64,000 nt of DNA from positions 310,001-374,000 of the forward strand of contig JAOTRX010000003.1 of NCBI GenBank assembly GCA_030247675.1. The letters run 5' to 3'. The notes beneath the pieces are model-generated. The model saw nothing but the letters and a program-made list of their open reading frames with translations, ran no database searches and was not told the origin of the DNA. The position numbers and the translations under genes were made by a program. The number at the start of each line of letters is the position of its first letter. Positions within the stretch are counted from its first letter, which is position 1. This stretch comes from Desulforhopalus sp. Its GTDB lineage: Bacteria; Desulfobacterota; Desulfobulbia; Desulfobulbales; Desulfocapsaceae. This document shows, in pieces, positions 63,126-64,000 of this stretch.

Positions 63126-64000
63126 ATGCCTTGCAAAAACAAGGAACACCGATCAGTATCGGCATTGCTGTTTGCCTTGCGTCCTTATCACCTGCGGCAA
63201 AAGCTGGGTGTCGTTGGAACAGGGGCCGGGCGTTTCTTCGCCGTCGCTTTGATGGCGGTGTGCATCCTCGTTTTCTTGGCAGTCAACCCGGTGCCGGCCA
63301 TCAAGCCCTTTCGAATCGGCACTGGTGGAACCACAGGGGTGTATTACCCAATCGGCAAGCTTATCGCCGCCGGCCTCACTGCCTCGGCCGCTAGGGATTC
63401 TTCGGCGCTTGCCGGCTACATAGGGGTCGCCCAGAATTCGGCGGGGTCGGTTGAAAACGTGCGCACTGTCGTTTCCGGTGAGCTTGAAGCCGGTTTGGTG
63501 CAGGCCGATACCGCAGGCCTTGCCTACAATGGCCAGGGGGAATTCGCCGGACTGCCGAAGGCAGCAGACCTCAGGGCCATTGCCGCTTTATACCCCGAAA
63601 AATTTCAATTGGTGATACGAAAAGATGCCGGAATCAGCAGCATAGGTGATCTGCGAGGCAAGCGGATATCGGTTGATGAACTCGGGTCAGGGACACGGGG
63701 AGTGACGAATATTGTCCTCAATGCCTATGGCTTGAGCGAAAAAGACCTTGTCCCTTTATATATCAAGCCGTCATTTACTGAAGAACGGATGATGAATGGG
63801 CAGATGGACGGTTTTGCCTTTGTCGGCGGGATTCCGAATGCGGCGGTAACCAAACTGTTCGATATCGGGGTTAACCTCCTGCCGGTTGATTTGCCCATTG
63901 CCACTGCCATCAATGAGAAACATCCCTTCCTTGTTCCCGGGAAGATCAGCGGGAACATATACCCGGGCATCCCGGAAACCCCGACCCTTGAGGTGCGGGC
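63126..64000 (+). CDS. TAXI-family TRAP transporter solute receptor (partial, runs off the window)
   Basis: The frame starts at ATG 63126 behind AAGGAGG and is still open at base 64000, giving at least 291 residues. It has a basic N-terminus and one membrane/signal segment (FFAVALMAVCILVFLAV) followed by FRIGTGGTTGVYYPIGKLIAAGL, the hallmark of TAXI receptors, then QADTAGLAYNG, AALYPEKFQLVIRKDAG and DLRGKRISVDELGSGTRG. The receptor binds an organic acid (often a dicarboxylate or amino acid such as glutamate) in the periplasm for a TRAP permease, expected to the right of the window. Confidence 0.92.
   Translation, partial: MPCKNKEHRSVSALLFALRPYHLRQKLGVVGTGAGRFFAVALMAVCILVFLAVNPVPAIKPFRIGTGGTTGVYYPIGKLIAAGLTASAARDSSALAGYIGVAQNSAGSVENVRTVVSGELEAGLVQADTAGLAYNGQGEFAGLPKAADLRAIAALYPEKFQLVIRKDAGISSIGDLRGKRISVDELGSGTRGVTNIVLNAYGLSEKDLVPLYIKPSFTEERMMNGQMDGFAFVGGIPNAAVTKLFDIGVNLLPVDLPIATAINEKHPFLVPGKISGNIYPGIPETPTLEVR

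Overview
The window looks like chromosomal DNA of an anaerobic, Gram-negative member of the Desulfobacterota, most like the Desulfobulbales sulfur/sulfate-metabolising lineages. This is inferred from the gene set, not from a marker search: a 2-oxoacid:ferredoxin oxidoreductase operon, ferredoxin-fused nitroreductase, many two-component proteins with DUF4388/PilZ/V4R modules, bacteriohemerythrin, HdrD-like membrane electron-transfer genes, a sulfide:quinone oxidoreductase, and apparent use of UGA as selenocysteine. Most of the window is gene-dense and ordinary; no tRNA, rRNA, CRISPR array or insertion sequence was recognised.

Layout. 0.25-6.8 kb (minus strand): ilvD, then a three-gene translationally coupled operon of a GltD-like flavoprotein and 2-oxoacid:ferredoxin oxidoreductase alpha and beta. 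7.2-20.4 kb (mostly plus): PilT-like ATPase, zinc-ribbon/receiver-like protein, DEAD-box helicase, rpsA, IHF/HU, threonylcarbamoyl-AMP synthase (minus), guaB, guaA, a NYN nuclease with a cold-shock-like tail, glucokinase and an APH-type kinase. 20.4-33.3 kb: signalling proteins interleaved with tgt-yajC, RNase HI, a flavin reductase, hemerythrin, a CBS protein and a lone efflux adaptor. 33.6-38.5 kb: two paralogous polytopic membrane proteins (GT-C-like) and an acyltransferase. 38.7-50.4 kb: nitroreductase, a TetR-adaptor-RND-TolC efflux operon, TfoX-like and TIGR04076-like small proteins, and a MacB-like ABC exporter. 58.6-63.0 kb (minus): a sensor kinase and an NtrC-type regulator, then a response regulator gene with a good sigma-54 promoter and a nearby palindromic enhancer candidate. 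The window ends inside a TAXI-type TRAP receptor gene.

The most interesting region is 50.5-58.3 kb, seven co-directional minus-strand genes: a Cys-rich HTH regulator, a small Cys/Trp protein, a DsrM/TmcC-like cytochrome b subunit, an HdrD/TmcB-like iron-sulfur subunit, a second Cys-rich HTH regulator, a DUF1641 protein and a sulfide:quinone oxidoreductase. (1) The oxidoreductase gene is interrupted by one in-frame UGA at the position where homologs (from memory) carry a catalytic cysteine. The frame continues for 82 well-conserved residues to a normal stop, and a SECIS-like hairpin follows the UGA. The simplest reading is a selenocysteine-containing sulfide:quinone oxidoreductase of 414 residues. 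(2) The two regulators are 67% identical (82/123 by hand) and share ten cysteines. Three intergenic regions of the island carry ten copies of a 15-bp dyad, TRYYAC-N3-GTAGYA, overlapping promoter elements. Two of the regions repeat the same 74-bp and 24-bp site spacings. Together these suggest a redox- or metal-responsive regulon coupling sulfide oxidation to a membrane electron-transfer complex.

A second genome-scale signal is a roughly 55-bp intergenic repeat, present in five clear copies and one decayed copy in both orientations, with a conserved AAGCTG-N7-CAGCTT dyad. It sits next to genes of unrelated function.
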